This document shows positions 46,593 to 57,300 of a DNA stretch of 64,000 nt, in pieces. The translations under genes were made by a program, and so were the position numbers. Origin of the DNA: Phaeoceros laevis (taxonomy: Eukaryota; Anthocerotophyta; Anthocerotopsida; Notothyladales). The first letter of the stretch is position 1. Each line of letters opens with the position of its first letter. The notes beneath the pieces are model-generated. The model worked only from the letters and a program-made list of their open reading frames with translations, did not search any database and was not told where the DNA came from. Location of the stretch: NCBI GenBank assembly GCA_049999765.1, contig JBNGIQ010009496.1, forward strand, positions 627,238-691,237, given 5' to 3'.

Positions 46593-48241
46593 TGAGAGAA
46601 GGTGAACCCATCGATCAGTTTGTCTCGCGGTTTCGAATTGCACGACAAAAGCTAGAACAAGCTGGAGGTCATGTAAAGGAGCAGGATGCGTGCATGAGGT
46701 TTCTTGCATCATTACCTCCAAGTTATTCACACTTTGTCTCCAGCCAGAATGTCGTTTTGCGAATGGCGAGGCAGCTAGCCCTCGTTGCACATGTTGATGA
46801 AGAGGAGATTCCAGCATTGGAGTTTAATGAGTTGGTTGGTGCTCTCCTTCAAGAGGAGATGTCTAGACACTCTGCTAAACCGCCAAGGAGCCAGGCTCTC
46901 TTCACAGCTAGGCCAAAGGGCCCACGTAGACCTGGGCAGCCACAAGGCAACAGGTTTCAAAGCAACAAAGGAAAGTGGTCAGCTTCAAGTGGACCTGGAG
47001 AAGGGTCAGGCTCAAAGAAAAGACCTGGAAATTGCAATAGGTGCGGGCTTCCCAACCATTGGGAAAGAGACTGCAGGAAGAAGAAAAACAACGAACCTAG
47101 GCGGGTTCCTATGCCTGAGGCACATTCGGTGGCCAAGAAGGAGAAGACTTCGCCGTCGGTACTGTTGGTTTGTTCTCCTCCTAAACAGGTCTCCACACAA
47201 GCTGCATCATCTTCTGAATCTGAGTGCTGCATGAAAGGTAGTAAGCACAAGAAGATTAGATATGCTCACCAGGTTCTCACAGTTTGCTTGAATGCATCTA
47301 GCTCATGTGAAGGGAGTTGGTATGTTGACTCAGGGGCCACTACACATATCTGCTGTGACAGATCAGTCTTCACAAGCTATGTGCATGACACAAGTGCAGA
47401 AAAAGTCGTATTAGGCAATAACAGTCAGTTAGAGATAAGGGGAGTAGGGGAGGTTAGTCTTAGCCTCAAGAGTGGTACAGTTCTTACACATAGGAATGTA
47501 CTTCATGTCCCCTCTATCACGAAAAACTTGCTGTCGGTGCACCAACTTACGAAGGATATTTTTGTTGAAGTAGTCTTCAAAAAGTCCATGTGTTTCATTA
47601 AGCAATCTGGAAAAACACTGGCTGTTGGAAGGCTGATGCATGATCTATTCCTTTTGGATGCACAAAGTGTGCCAGCGCCATCTGCACAGCTAGCTGGAGT
47701 TAGTCTATCTGTAGGCAGTGCAGGCGTGACACATATTTGGCACATGAGATTAGGACATCCCAATCCTACAAAGCTGATTGCCATGGAGAAATCTGACCTG
47801 TATTCAGATGGACTGTCAAAGAATTTGAGTAAGCTGCCATTTTGCGAAGCATGCACATATGCAAAGCACCATGTTACTGCATTTCCGAAGGGAGGTGGCA
47901 CAAGGGCCACAGGCTTGCTGCAGCTGGTCCATGTTGATTTGTGTGGACCTGTTTCGAAAGACTCTTCTAGAGGTGGCAAGTATTTCCTGTCATTCATTGA
48001 CGATTACAGTCGTTATGCACATGTTTATGTGCTGAAGAGTAAAAGTGATGTGTTTGCAAGCTTCAAGCATTACCAGGCACTTGTTGAGAGGCAACTTGGG
48101 GTGAAAATACTATGCCTTCGAACGGATAATGGAGGAGAATTCGACTCCGATGCCTTCAACACATATTGTGAGTCCCTTGGCATTGCTAGGCAGTTTACTG
48201 TTCCATACAGTTCTTCTCAGAATGGAATAGCTGAACGGTGA
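46592..48241 (+). pseudogene. copia gag C-terminus, protease and integrase core
   Basis: One open frame of 549 codons. It contains a CCHC zinc knuckle (CNRCGLPNHWERDC), the aspartic protease motif (WYVDSGATTHI), the integrase zinc domain (HMRLGH and later CEAC), and the integrase catalytic core with both Asp (VHVDLCGP, LRTDNGGEF) and the Glu near its end. A TGA immediately follows the catalytic Glu region at 48239-48241, cutting the polyprotein. Confidence 0.9.
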
Positions 48242-48271
48242 AGCATATCTGCATAAGACGTCACGAGGGCC

Positions 48272-49384
48272 TTGTTAAAGCAAGCGAACTTGTCCATGTC
48301 CTACTGGGGAGAAGCAGTCAGTACAGTAGCGTACCTGCATAATCAGTTGCCGTCAGGTGTTGTGCAAGGGCGAACGCCCTATGAACTTTGGAGTGGCAAG
48401 ATGCCGTCTATCCAGCATCTTCGGGTGTTTGGAGCCCCGGCGTATGCTCGTGTACCTAAAAAGAAGAGAGAGCATGCGAAATTGTCTGACAGGGCTGTAA
48501 AGAGGGTGTTTATTGGTTACACTGACGGTATAAAAGCTTACAAGTTGTTTGATCCTACTACTCGTTGGGTGGAATATGCAAGGAGTGTGGTTTTTGATGA
48601 GGCTGCTCTGCTCAAGGTGCCTGCGATTGAGGACATGCCTGCAGCTCCTGATCAAGGGGAGGACACAACAGTAGTCAGTTCTGAAGGGGATGTCTCAGAC
48701 GTCCACGATGATGGTCCAGAACCTGCTGTGTTTGATCAGTCGGAGCATAGCATGTCTTTTGATGAGGAGTCTATGTATGAGTTGAATGAACCTGATGTGG
48801 GTGATTCTGTGGAACCTGACCTTGTTGCTGTGGAGCCTGCTCATGTCGAGGTGCCTGCAGCAGCATCAGTACCGGTATTCCTGCCACGGACCTTAGGTCG
48901 AACTCGTACTACACCTACACCTTACCTACATGAACAGTGGACTGGCAAGTATAGTCGCACAAATTTCGAAACAGGTAGTGTAGTAAGTTCACCTCCAGTG
49001 GGGGATGATGAGGATTCTGAGCCTTCGGCTGATGACGATGATGATCCAGACACATCAGCCTTGGCTTCCTTGTTGGCTACGGTGCAGATGGGTCATCTGG
49101 ATAACATGTTGACTGACGCACAAGTACATGTTGTAGCAGCTGCTAATACAAACCCTGCAGATCCAGCCACAATGAAAGAAGCTCACAGTGGTCCTGATGG
49201 GGATGCCTGGAAAAAGGCAGTTGAGGACGAGTACAACTCGATTCTCAAAAATGGCACCTGGACTCTGCAGGAACTACCAAAGGGGAGATGTGCAATTAGT
49301 AACAAATGGGTTTTCAAGACTAAGTACAATGTCGATGGGAGCATTGAACACTACAAAGCAAGACTCGTTGTTAGGGGTTGTTAG
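48272..49384 (+). pseudogene. copia integrase C-terminus and start of reverse transcriptase
   Basis: The frame resumes after the stop at 48239 with the integrase C-terminal region (RTPYELWSGKMPS, LRVFGAPAY, FIGYTDGIKAYKLFDP), an acidic linker, and the N-terminal RT block (WKKAVEDEYNSILKNGTW, ISNKWVFKTKYNVDG). A 10-bp tandem duplication at 49368-49387 shifts the frame and ends it. Confidence 0.85.
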
Positions 49385-49437
49385 GGGTTTCTCACAGCGA
49401 GAAGGCGAAGATTATCTCGAAACTTTCGCACCAGGAT

Positions 49438-49995
49438 AAGCGAATGATGAGGTACTTGAAGTACACAGCTAGCTTCTGCATCACATACAGGCTAAGTGAT
49501 GGGAAAATATTAGCACTGGAGGGGTTCTGCGACAGTGATTGGGCAGCAGACCCGGATTCACGCAAGTCTGTAGCAGCATACGTGTTCATGCTAGCAGGAG
49601 GACCAGTTTCCTGGTCATGTAAAAAGAATGCAAGCATCTGTCTATCTAGCATTGAGGCGGAATATAAAACCCTCATAGTTGCTGCCAAGGAGGCAGTTTG
49701 GGATCGCCGATGCCTGGATGATGTTGGGCAGATGCAGCTGGAGCCTACAAAATTGTTCTATGACAATTAGGGAGCTATTGCGTTAGCAAACAACCCGGTT
49801 TTTCATCCTAGGACAAAACACATCGAAGTCCACCATCATTTCATTCGAGATGTGGTGGCAAGGGGCGAAATCCAGCTGCTCTTCATCAACACATCTAAAA
49901 ACCCTGCTGACATCCTGACCAAGGCCCTGCCAGCAGATCAGCACAAGAAGCATTGCATCCGACTTGGCCTTGTGCCTGCAGAAGACGAAGATGCG
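49438..49995 (+). pseudogene. copia RNase H, with RT catalytic core deleted upstream
   Basis: Blocks GFCDSDWAADPDSRKSVAAY and SSIEAEYKTLIVAAKEAVW identify the copia RNase H. A stop at about 49768 interrupts it; the tail (HPRTKHIEVHHHFIRD, NPADILTKALP) continues to about 49995. Between the RT N-terminal block (about 49435) and this segment the RT palm motifs are missing, so several hundred bases have been lost. Confidence 0.85.
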
Positions 49996-50669
49996 TAGAT
50001 TGGTTTTGCGGTTTCTCCTAGCATGCATAGTGTCAGCAATTGCGAGTCAGTCCAGAACATACCTGGTCTGTCCCGTCAGTCAAGCTGCATGCTCGGAACT
50101 GCAAGACAACACAAAAGAGAACATTAGGTTAGTGACATTGCTGCACGACACACCAGGAGGTCAACAGGATATGCATGCATACCGTAGTGGTTCGTGTAGG
50201 TGGAAGCGGCGCTGCAGGAGACTGAAGTGCGCAGAAACCTCAAGCCAGTTCTGTGGCAAAAGAAAGATGCAGGTGCCCAGTTGACGTCCTGACAAGTGAG
50301 CGTGCAGCCATGGCGGCGGTGTCCAACAGGGAGTTGCCGTCTTCGCGCCAGTGTGAGATACTTGAACTCGGCGTAGGAGAGGTGATTGTCTGCCCATGTA
50401 GCTACGGCGATTTTTTCGACCATTCATGCAGGTGAGAAGTCTCTTTCGACTTCGATCTTGGCAACCAGGTACTCAGCTTGGCGCAGCAAGGCGCCGCTAC
50501 AGCAACGAATGCATCTGAGAAGGTCGGTGAGAAGGCCGAGCAACGACAGCAACCTAGCGGACATCATCGTGCACAGAGGAGCTCGAACGGAGCGCAAGTG
50601 AAGAGCAAAGGGAGGCGGTGATGGCAGAATGAATGGCCGAACCCTAATCCAGCTAACTACATTTCGCAT

Positions 50670-50679
50670 CGAGTGGGGG
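50670..50679 (+). promoter_or_regulatory. Polypurine tract before the 3' LTR
   Basis: CGAGTGGGGG precedes the right LTR directly and would prime plus-strand synthesis. Confidence 0.75.
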
Positions 50680-50917
50680 TGTTGGGAAACCTAACACCCT
50701 GTTAGGGTTACATTAATTAAGTATATATATATATGCGACGCTGAATTATAGTCAGGATAGAGTTAGTTGAATGGGGTGACGATTATAACCGTCACCCCGG
50801 CAAGACAAGTATGCTGGCCATGAACATTCTTGTATCGACGTTGTTCCTCTCAGCGCATTCTTGCAATACATGCCGTGCTCGCATTATAAATCTGATGCTA
50901 AGTTAGGTTATTCAACA
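50680..50917 (+). repeat. 3' LTR of the copia element
   Basis: 238 bp, TGTTGGG to CAACA, about 96-97 percent identical to the left LTR (8 differences counted by eye). Confidence 0.95.
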
Positions 50918-51483
50918 GCCAGCTTGGCGTTGCAAGAGCGAAACTCAAAGGCAAGAGGAAGTTGGAGGAGGATTCTCTGCTTACGGGAGGGCTCTTAGAT
51001 CTCGGCATAGAACTACTGGATCATCGATTTTCAGATGCTTGCCCTTGAAAGTTTGGCAGGCGCCATCTGAAGTTGGGAGCTCGACACGAAGGATGACTGC
51101 GTTGCTCCTCCTTCAGAAATGCATTTGCCTACAGTTCTCACTAATGCTAAACCAAAAGGTACAGACTAATTTCGCCTCTTCATTCCCCTTCTCGTTTTTC
51201 ATCCCAGAACCTCTTGCCCCGTTAACAAAAGGGCTTTCGATCCGCTTGATTGCCACGATCTCATTTGGCAAGGGGGATACATGGCAAATCTTATCTAAAC
51301 TCAAGAAACTACAGATTCTGACTTCGTTTTGTGGCGAACATTAATCATGCACATCCATTTTTTTTTTTTTTTAATAGTGAACTAGGGTAAAGCCCGTCGA
51401 CATCGACGGCAATCACCCGTCCCTCCACCCATCCCAAATTAAAGATACAAACAATTTAAACCAATTTCTGTTATGTAATGGAG

Positions 51484-51538
51484 TAGTCCATGTGGTTGGG
51501 TTCTTCGAGTGGGAAGGGCAGGTTTGGGGTTCAACTCC
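51484..51538 (+). promoter_or_regulatory. Internal RNA polymerase III promoter (A and B boxes) of a SINE head
   Basis: A box TAGTCCATGTGG at 51484-51495 and B box GGTTCAACTCC at 51528-51538, 32 nt apart, match tRNA-type consensus and spacing. They sit inside retroposon copy B, oriented toward its poly(A) end. Confidence 0.6.
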
Positions 51539-51558
51539 CAGGATTGCCATTATTTACC

Positions 51559-51900
51559 CCGCGGTCGCGCGCGGTCGCGCTCCCTCTCGTGCTTCGCGCG
51601 CGTGCTCACGGAAGGTGAGAGCATGTCATGGACAAACGCACAAACACATCGCTCTTACAATACATAGAGAGAGCATATCACGCACACACACACACACCGA
51701 CCTCATATATCTTATATTATAAAATTTTAATGAGAGAGAATGGTGTGTGTGTTTCTGTATGTGTGTGTGTGTGTGACATGCTCTCTCTATGGCTGTGACA
51801 TGCGAAGGACATGGAGTGCGACCGCGCTCGCACGAAGGGCGCGAGAGGGAGCACGACCGCGCGCGAGCGCGGGACCGCGAGAGGGAGCGCGAACGCTCGA
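51559..51900. repeat. Large imperfect inverted repeat within retroposon B
   Basis: The left arm (about 51559-51695) and right arm (about 51740-51900) are imperfect reverse complements. Examples are GTCGCGCTCCCTCTCGTGC against GCGCGAGAGGGAGCACGAC, and TAGAGAGAGCAT plus a CA run against a GT run plus ATGCTCTCTCTA. Arms are roughly 140-160 bp with a short AT-rich centre. Confidence 0.8.
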
Positions 51901-52555
51901 GAAGGGTAAAATCCCCTCAACATGTGTATTTTCGATATGTTTTTTATAAAGTGCCTAAAGTCGCCAAAAAAAGTTGGAGGAGGATCGTGAACTGGCTCCC
52001 AAGCCTGGTAGAGAGTCCACTTAGCTGGGTTTTAGTTGGGTTGTCTCTTCAAAGAAACCAGAACAAATGACTTTACCTTCAACCTTCATTGAAGAATAAA
52101 TAACCTTTATTTGGTCTTAACTTCAACATTCATTGAAGTAAAGGCCCAAACCTAGAGTGTCTTTTTGGCTCTGGGGTCCGGGTCATATGCAAATCGATCC
52201 TTAAGTTCCATGAAAGGTCAACCCATCTGAAACCCAGCCAGATGAACTTAGGCAACAACTTGGGTTTTGGTGCGATGCGGCTTAAAAATGAACGAACCAC
52301 CCGAAGCCACTTTGTTTAGTGACCCATGGTTTCGACTGGGTCGGTCGAGCCAGGTCACTAGTGCCACATCCGCTTGCAAAAGAACGGCTCATTCCCCAGC
52401 ATTGCCGGGTGCACTGGGCTTCCATACATATGACCAAAGGCTGCCCGTTACGTGTGCTAATAACGCTCATACTCCCTAAACACTCTTCCTACACACAATC
52501 AAGCCCACTAAGTAGCCAAGTACTGGTAAGCACTCCGAAAACTGTCACATACTAG

Positions 52556-52706
52556 CCTCGGTTGCCAAATACGTCTTAGGTAACGCCCCTCGAGAAGGGG
52601 GGTTATCGGCTCGTAATCCCCCTCGCGCATCCCGTTGCTCGAGGGATTACTCGCCAGTCACCCCCCTCCTCGAGGGATGTTACCAGACGTTATCCGGTTG
52701 CCGAGG
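52556..52706. mobile_element. Foldback MITE, about 151 bp
   Basis: The two halves are near-complementary almost to the centre: CCTCGG at the left tip against CCGAGG at the right, then ACGTCT, GGTAAC, CCCTCGAG, AGGGGGG, and GTAATCC..CTCG at the inner end. The loop is about 15 nt near 52625-52640. TAG flanks both ends (52553-52555 and 52707-52709), a possible 3-bp target duplication. No coding capacity. Confidence 0.7.
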
Positions 52707-53729
52707 TAGTAGCTGTGCCACGCGCACGAGCGGGTTCCTCCTATTTTACTTTTTACCTTGTAGATCACTGTTTACCTGACAGAGAAAACAAAATTCAAAT
52801 CACTAGTGCGAGGCCGGTAGGCTAAGCGTTGAGGTAAAAATAAAGGGAACATGGCGTTTTCTCATGGCTGAGATTTAGGGTTATCGGTTTGCTTTCGATT
52901 TCTGGTCACGTCCTATACGGTATTTCTCATTTTGCAGACGCTTTGTAAGTTTTGGCGATGGTGGAGCTCGAGCTGTTGTGCTAGTGTAGGTGTGTGGCAT
53001 TAGGCGCTCCTGCGACTGCCGGAGCTGTGTGGAATTACGCGTTGCTACGGCTCCTAGAGGTATGCTGCATTCCTCACTGCTAAGGCTGCGCACGGTGGCT
53101 GTGCGGCTACGGGAGCTGTGCGGCTGCAGGAGCTATGGTTTGTCTTTAGCTTTGATTCATGCTTATGTAGCTTTGACTATTAGATTATGATATAGACTAC
53201 ACCATTACATAGGCTCACTTTTTCATAATGCGTGTGTAAATTTTTTACCCCCTTTCAGATCAAATGGCAATTAACCGGATAGTAAAAATTTTTAATGCCT
53301 GATGACCAGCTCGAGGAAACCCTAAAAGGGCTGAATGATTCCGACATCTAGACATCACGAGCGCGCGCGACAGCTATGGAGGCGATAGGAAAACGTGCTC
53401 TTAGGTGGCGATTGCCCAACCTTCCCATCACCAATCCCAGTGCCCACTGATCCAGTCATAGGAACTCATGGGCCCAGGTGTCAACGTTCGGAGAAGCCGC
53501 CAACCTAGCGGCCCGCTTCCTTAGGACCCTGTCTGCCATTGCTGAGGCTGTCAGCCTGAGAACCAAGACAAAATAATATATCTCTATCTTCTTTCTTACT
53601 TCGGCGGGCATACATGAATGAATGAATTTATTAACAGCCTGGGCACGTGCCAGCCGTGCAGCAAGTCAACTGCGGTTACTTTTCTACCTTGGTAAGTGTT
53701 TAGTGCCTACCTCTCATCTGTTTATCCAA

Positions 53730-53905
53730 GAGCCCACCCACCTTCCCACCTCTGGTTGGAAGGTGTAGAGCTTCCTTGGGTAACTCAGGGGAGAGGGGTT
53801 GGGGCTATCTCTCCCCTATTTTACCTAAGGGCCCACCTGCCTTCCTACCTCAGGTAAGAAGGCTTAGGGCTGCCTTAGGTAAGGCAGGGGAGATGGGGGT
53901 AGGTA
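53730..53905. repeat. Diverged tandem repeat, unit about 95 bp
   Basis: A unit with GCCCACCnnCCTTCC, CTTAGGGCT-like and CAGGGGAGA strings occurs twice in a row. The strings CCTACCTCAGGTAAG and CTTAGGTAAGGCAGGGGAGA also allow pairing with TCTCTCCCCTATTTTACCTA, giving fold-back potential. Confidence 0.6.
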
Positions 53906-53909
53906 TAGT

Positions 53910-55470
53910 TATTAGCCCCATTTTTATATTGCTTGCGTCGTATCCTGGGTTTACACTATTTGCGTATGTCAAAGAGTGCGGACTTAAAGCGATAGGCATG
54001 GCCGTGGCCGTTTCGTGCTGCTCTAGTTTCAAATGCTGACTTCCTTTTGATCCCGTTGTCTATCTGCAGACTGATGTTGACTGTCAGGATGGTTCGGAAG
54101 AAGTAAGAGACATATTCTATGTGGATTGCTTTGCGAAGTTGCGTTCAAATCTTTATCCCTCTTCTTTTGCATGTTCAGTTACTAAAGGACGTGGAATCAA
54201 TTCTTTCCAAGCTAAATGCAAAACTTACAAAGTGTGGTTACTCCCTATACACTGGAGGATGGTCTCTTAGGTGTGTAACGTCTCGTTTTCAATAATCACA
54301 GGAGAGTCTAGTTTGGTTACATGAGCAGATACTAGGTGCTCCCAAGGAGTCCATTACGCAGCAAACAAGATCTGACTGGTTGTTTCTTGCTCTGATTGGG
54401 AAATAAATCAGGGCAACCACTTCCAGAAGCTAAGAAGCAATCTGGAAGGATGCCCTATGTGCACGTTGTTGCGTTCGTTCTGGCTGGGTTTCCATCCAAA
54501 CTGCATGCTCAATATAGGTACCCGTGATTTCTTTCCCTAACTTTGTCAAAGCCTGGCGGATATATTCTCCCTGCAGATTCTCTACCAGTGCTGATCAAGG
54601 AAGCAGCGCCCGAGTGTACCTGGCCCCGACCATGCCTACATCGAAATGTGATTGTTGCGGTCCATCTGAGGATGAACTGTACCGGGGCAGTTGTGGTTCT
54701 CCTTGCGGGACTAAAAGCGGTACGTCCCATTCTTTTTCTGACCTGTTAAGGAAATTTTTGTGAGAACATATGACTGCCCTTGCTCACCTGCGGTCTCTCA
54801 AACACTGTAACCGACACCCTATGGGACGTATGCGGGAAATCATCGTACTATCAAAACCAATAACCTGCACTTGGCGGAGTAGTAGTTGGTAGGGCTTGTG
54901 AAGATAGAGTATATCTCAACCGAACGGTCCTTTGCGGGAACTTGTCCCGGGTTACCTTCGTGGAAAAGTAGCAGCTGGCATCGTGGATTTGGTTTCCGGT
55001 TGTAGGTAGCAATGGCCTGACCTAAGTTTCCACATTCACAAGATGGAATTTTCCACTTATGAACAACATAGGGACCTCCACTTATGAACAGCATAGGGAC
55101 CCGTAAGAAAATGGCGGCTGTGGCACGTGTTTGGAAACCAAAAAGTTGCATACATATTCATCAGGCAATTGCTCAAGTACTATGCCACATTCCAGCATTT
55201 TCCGTTGTACGATCTTTGAATGCTATGTTTGCCCTGTTTTACAACACCACCACCTACACAAGCTTATGAACAGCCAGTCAAAAATTTTGCCTGCCAAGAG
55301 CTTCCAAATGGCCATGGTTTGCACACATTTTACGAGACAAGTGCCGAGCACTACGTTACTTTGGAGAGGTCCTCTTTTACGACTTCTGAAAGCCGTGCCT
55401 GTTCTGTTCCCCAGCGTCAGCACTTGCACAAGCCTTCATCATGGGCATGATGACCAAGGCTAGGATCTAG
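53910..55470. other. No supported gene
   Basis: Scraps of coding-like sequence occur. One near 54180-54270 (LLKDVESILSKLNAKLTKCG) is faintly like the C-terminal helical motif of PLS-type PPR proteins. Nothing is continuous. A short tandem (CCACTTATGAACAnCATAGGGACC) lies at about 55052-55100. Confidence 0.35.
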
Positions 55471-57300
55471 AAGTGTGGAAGCAATGTGGAGGCCCGTCGC
55501 GTGTTTGAGAAGATGTCACAGCGGGACGTAGTCTCATGGAATGCAATGATTGCGGTTTGTGCTCAGCACCTAGTGGATGAGGGTTTGCAGCTCTATGGCC
55601 TGATGTGTGGATGCTTGTCAGTGTGCTCCAAGTATGTAGCTACCTAGCAGAAAGGGAGATAAGCATGCTCACAAACAATAAATCCACCACCACTCTGGAA
55701 TGACAGCGGAGGGGTAAGGCAATTTATGCTGAGGCTCGGCTCAGGGGTTATGCATCAGACGTGTTTGTTGCCAATGCCTTCGTCAATCTGTATGGGAAAT
55801 GTGGGAGCCCCCCAGATGCACAGGTTATTCTTGCTTGGTTACACCAACATGCTGCTGCTGTATGGAATGTAATGTTTGCAGCCATATGCAGCTGGGCGAG
55901 GCAGACAAATCTCTGAAGCTATTGTAGCAAATCGAAGGATAAGGCAGGGCAGGTTGCAGACATGCAGCTACACAGGGCGCGTGATACTTGTGTTCAGATA
56001 CCCACGAAGCCTCTCTCCTCCGAACTTGAACACAGCTGCAGGTGTTTCCACCCACTTGTGTCACAAGTGTGCGCCCACCAGGTTGTATATCATTTATCAT
56101 AGTTGCCTTGCAAATACCTGCACTACTTACCTTAGAGTAGCCCTGGCTTCAGATTTGTAGATTTCGACTACCCGTTTCACATATTTACCACTGGGTGTTT
56201 TCGTTCGAGCTATGGCAACCTTGATCCCTGTGGTACTGGTGGGTCTGATACCTGACGGTCTTAGAACACCCCCGTGGCTCACGAAGGTGGAGAAAAAGTT
56301 TCTTTGAGTGGGTTTGTTATCTTTAGGTTTGTGCCATCTGCGTGGATTGCCATTGGCACTGTGCTTTCACAACCTTTTCCTGACATTTGCTCTCGACTTC
56401 TGACGCAGCGAGAACAATGCAAGCCTTCAGAGCACCAGCATATGTTTGGTCATCTGGCACTACCGTTTCCTGTAGCAGCCGTGCGTTATTATTTCAAAGC
56501 GGCTCCACCCTCTCCCATCTGGGCATACCCCAATATCTCTTCAACATAGCACGCATTCCTGGTGCCTTAACTCACAACAAGCGGGGATGGAGTGAATGAC
56601 TCACACCTGGTGCCTTGACAACCCGGTGCCTTGACTCATACCTGGCGCCTTGACTCATACCTGGTGCCTTGACTCATACATGGTGCCTTGACTCACAACA
56701 AGGAATGCGGCAGCATGGAATTGCCAGGATAAATGGGTATGGTAGATGCATTGAGGGCCAGAAGGCTACACCCTATTTCAGAGACTTGATTCGAATTCTG
56801 GTATCCAGCCAAAAAACACCATATTTAAAAATGCAAAGATGCATGCGAAATGTTGTTCAATCTACGTACGTAAATTTGCGGGCTGCAGCTTGCTGGACTT
56901 TTATACAAAATGTGGTAGCTTAGAGGAAGCTCGCGGCGTGTTTGACAAGCTTCAGAGAGGAGTATCGTAGCATGTAATGCTATGCTTGCAGGGTATCCCA
57001 ACAGGGGCTGAGTGAGGAAGCCCTTAGTCTTTATAGCAGTATGCAGCAGGAATACCTCACACCTCCTGATTGTGTTTCATGTGTATGCCTACTGCAGGCA
57101 TGTGCAGCAGCTATAGCAGCTCTACCTCTGGAAGAGCAACTGCAGGCAGGGATTGAGGAGCAAGGTTTAATTTGATACAATTGTGGGAGCAGCACTTGGT
57201 CAATATGTATGCGAAGTGTGGCAGCATGCACGACACGGGTGTTTGATTCACTGGCTGAAAAAGCGTGGAGGCTTGGGATGCACTTGTTAGTGGATGTGCC
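55471..57300 (+). pseudogene. Pentatricopeptide repeat (PLS-type PPR) pseudogene
   Basis: PPR proteins bind organelle RNA and direct editing or processing. Separate frames carry clear repeats: KCGSNVEARRVFEKMSQRDV followed by VSWNAMI (from 55471), RGYASDVFVANAFVNLYGKC followed by GSPPDAQ (about 55703-55850), a piece with LYTKCGSLEEARGVFDKL-like coding near 56890-56960, and NMYAKCGSMHDTGVFDSL (about 57199-57255). Between them the frame is lost by indels, stops and a 19-bp minisatellite. The pieces keep the order expected of one PPR array, so this is one decayed gene. No E or DYW tail in frame was recognised. Confidence 0.7.
56603..56700. repeat. 19-bp minisatellite inside the PPR remains
   Basis: About five units of a 19-bp sequence containing CTGGTGCCTTGACTCATA follow each other with small changes. 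Confidence 0.85.

Larger units (their letters stand above)
44738..50922 (+). mobile_element. Ty1/copia LTR retrotransposon, complete ends, defective interior
   Basis: A 5-bp target duplication GCCAG flanks it (44738-44742 and 50918-50922). Two 238-bp LTRs differ at about 8 positions, implying an insertion old enough to have gathered mutations but not ancient. A tRNA-Met-type primer site follows the left LTR, and a purine-rich tract precedes the right LTR. The order gag, zinc knuckle, protease, integrase, RT, RNase H is that of copia. Stops in gag, a stop after the integrase core, a frameshifting duplication and loss of the RT catalytic core show it cannot move on its own. Confidence 0.95.
50959..51985 (+). 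mobile_element. Retroposon copy B, about 1 kb, nested next to the copia element
   Basis: A perfect 15-bp direct repeat, AAGTTGGAGGAGGAT, flanks it at 50959-50973 and 51971-51985. The right end is ATAAAGTGCCTAAAGTCGCC plus A7, the tail shared with copies A and D. The left third has a plus-strand frame (51039-51344) with IRLIATISFGKGDTWQIL, matching copy A at protein level. A T15 run at 51358-51372 follows. A SINE-like tRNA head lies at 51484-51538 and a large inverted repeat at about 51559-51900. The composite structure suggests a chimeric or read-through retroposon. Confidence 0.65.
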
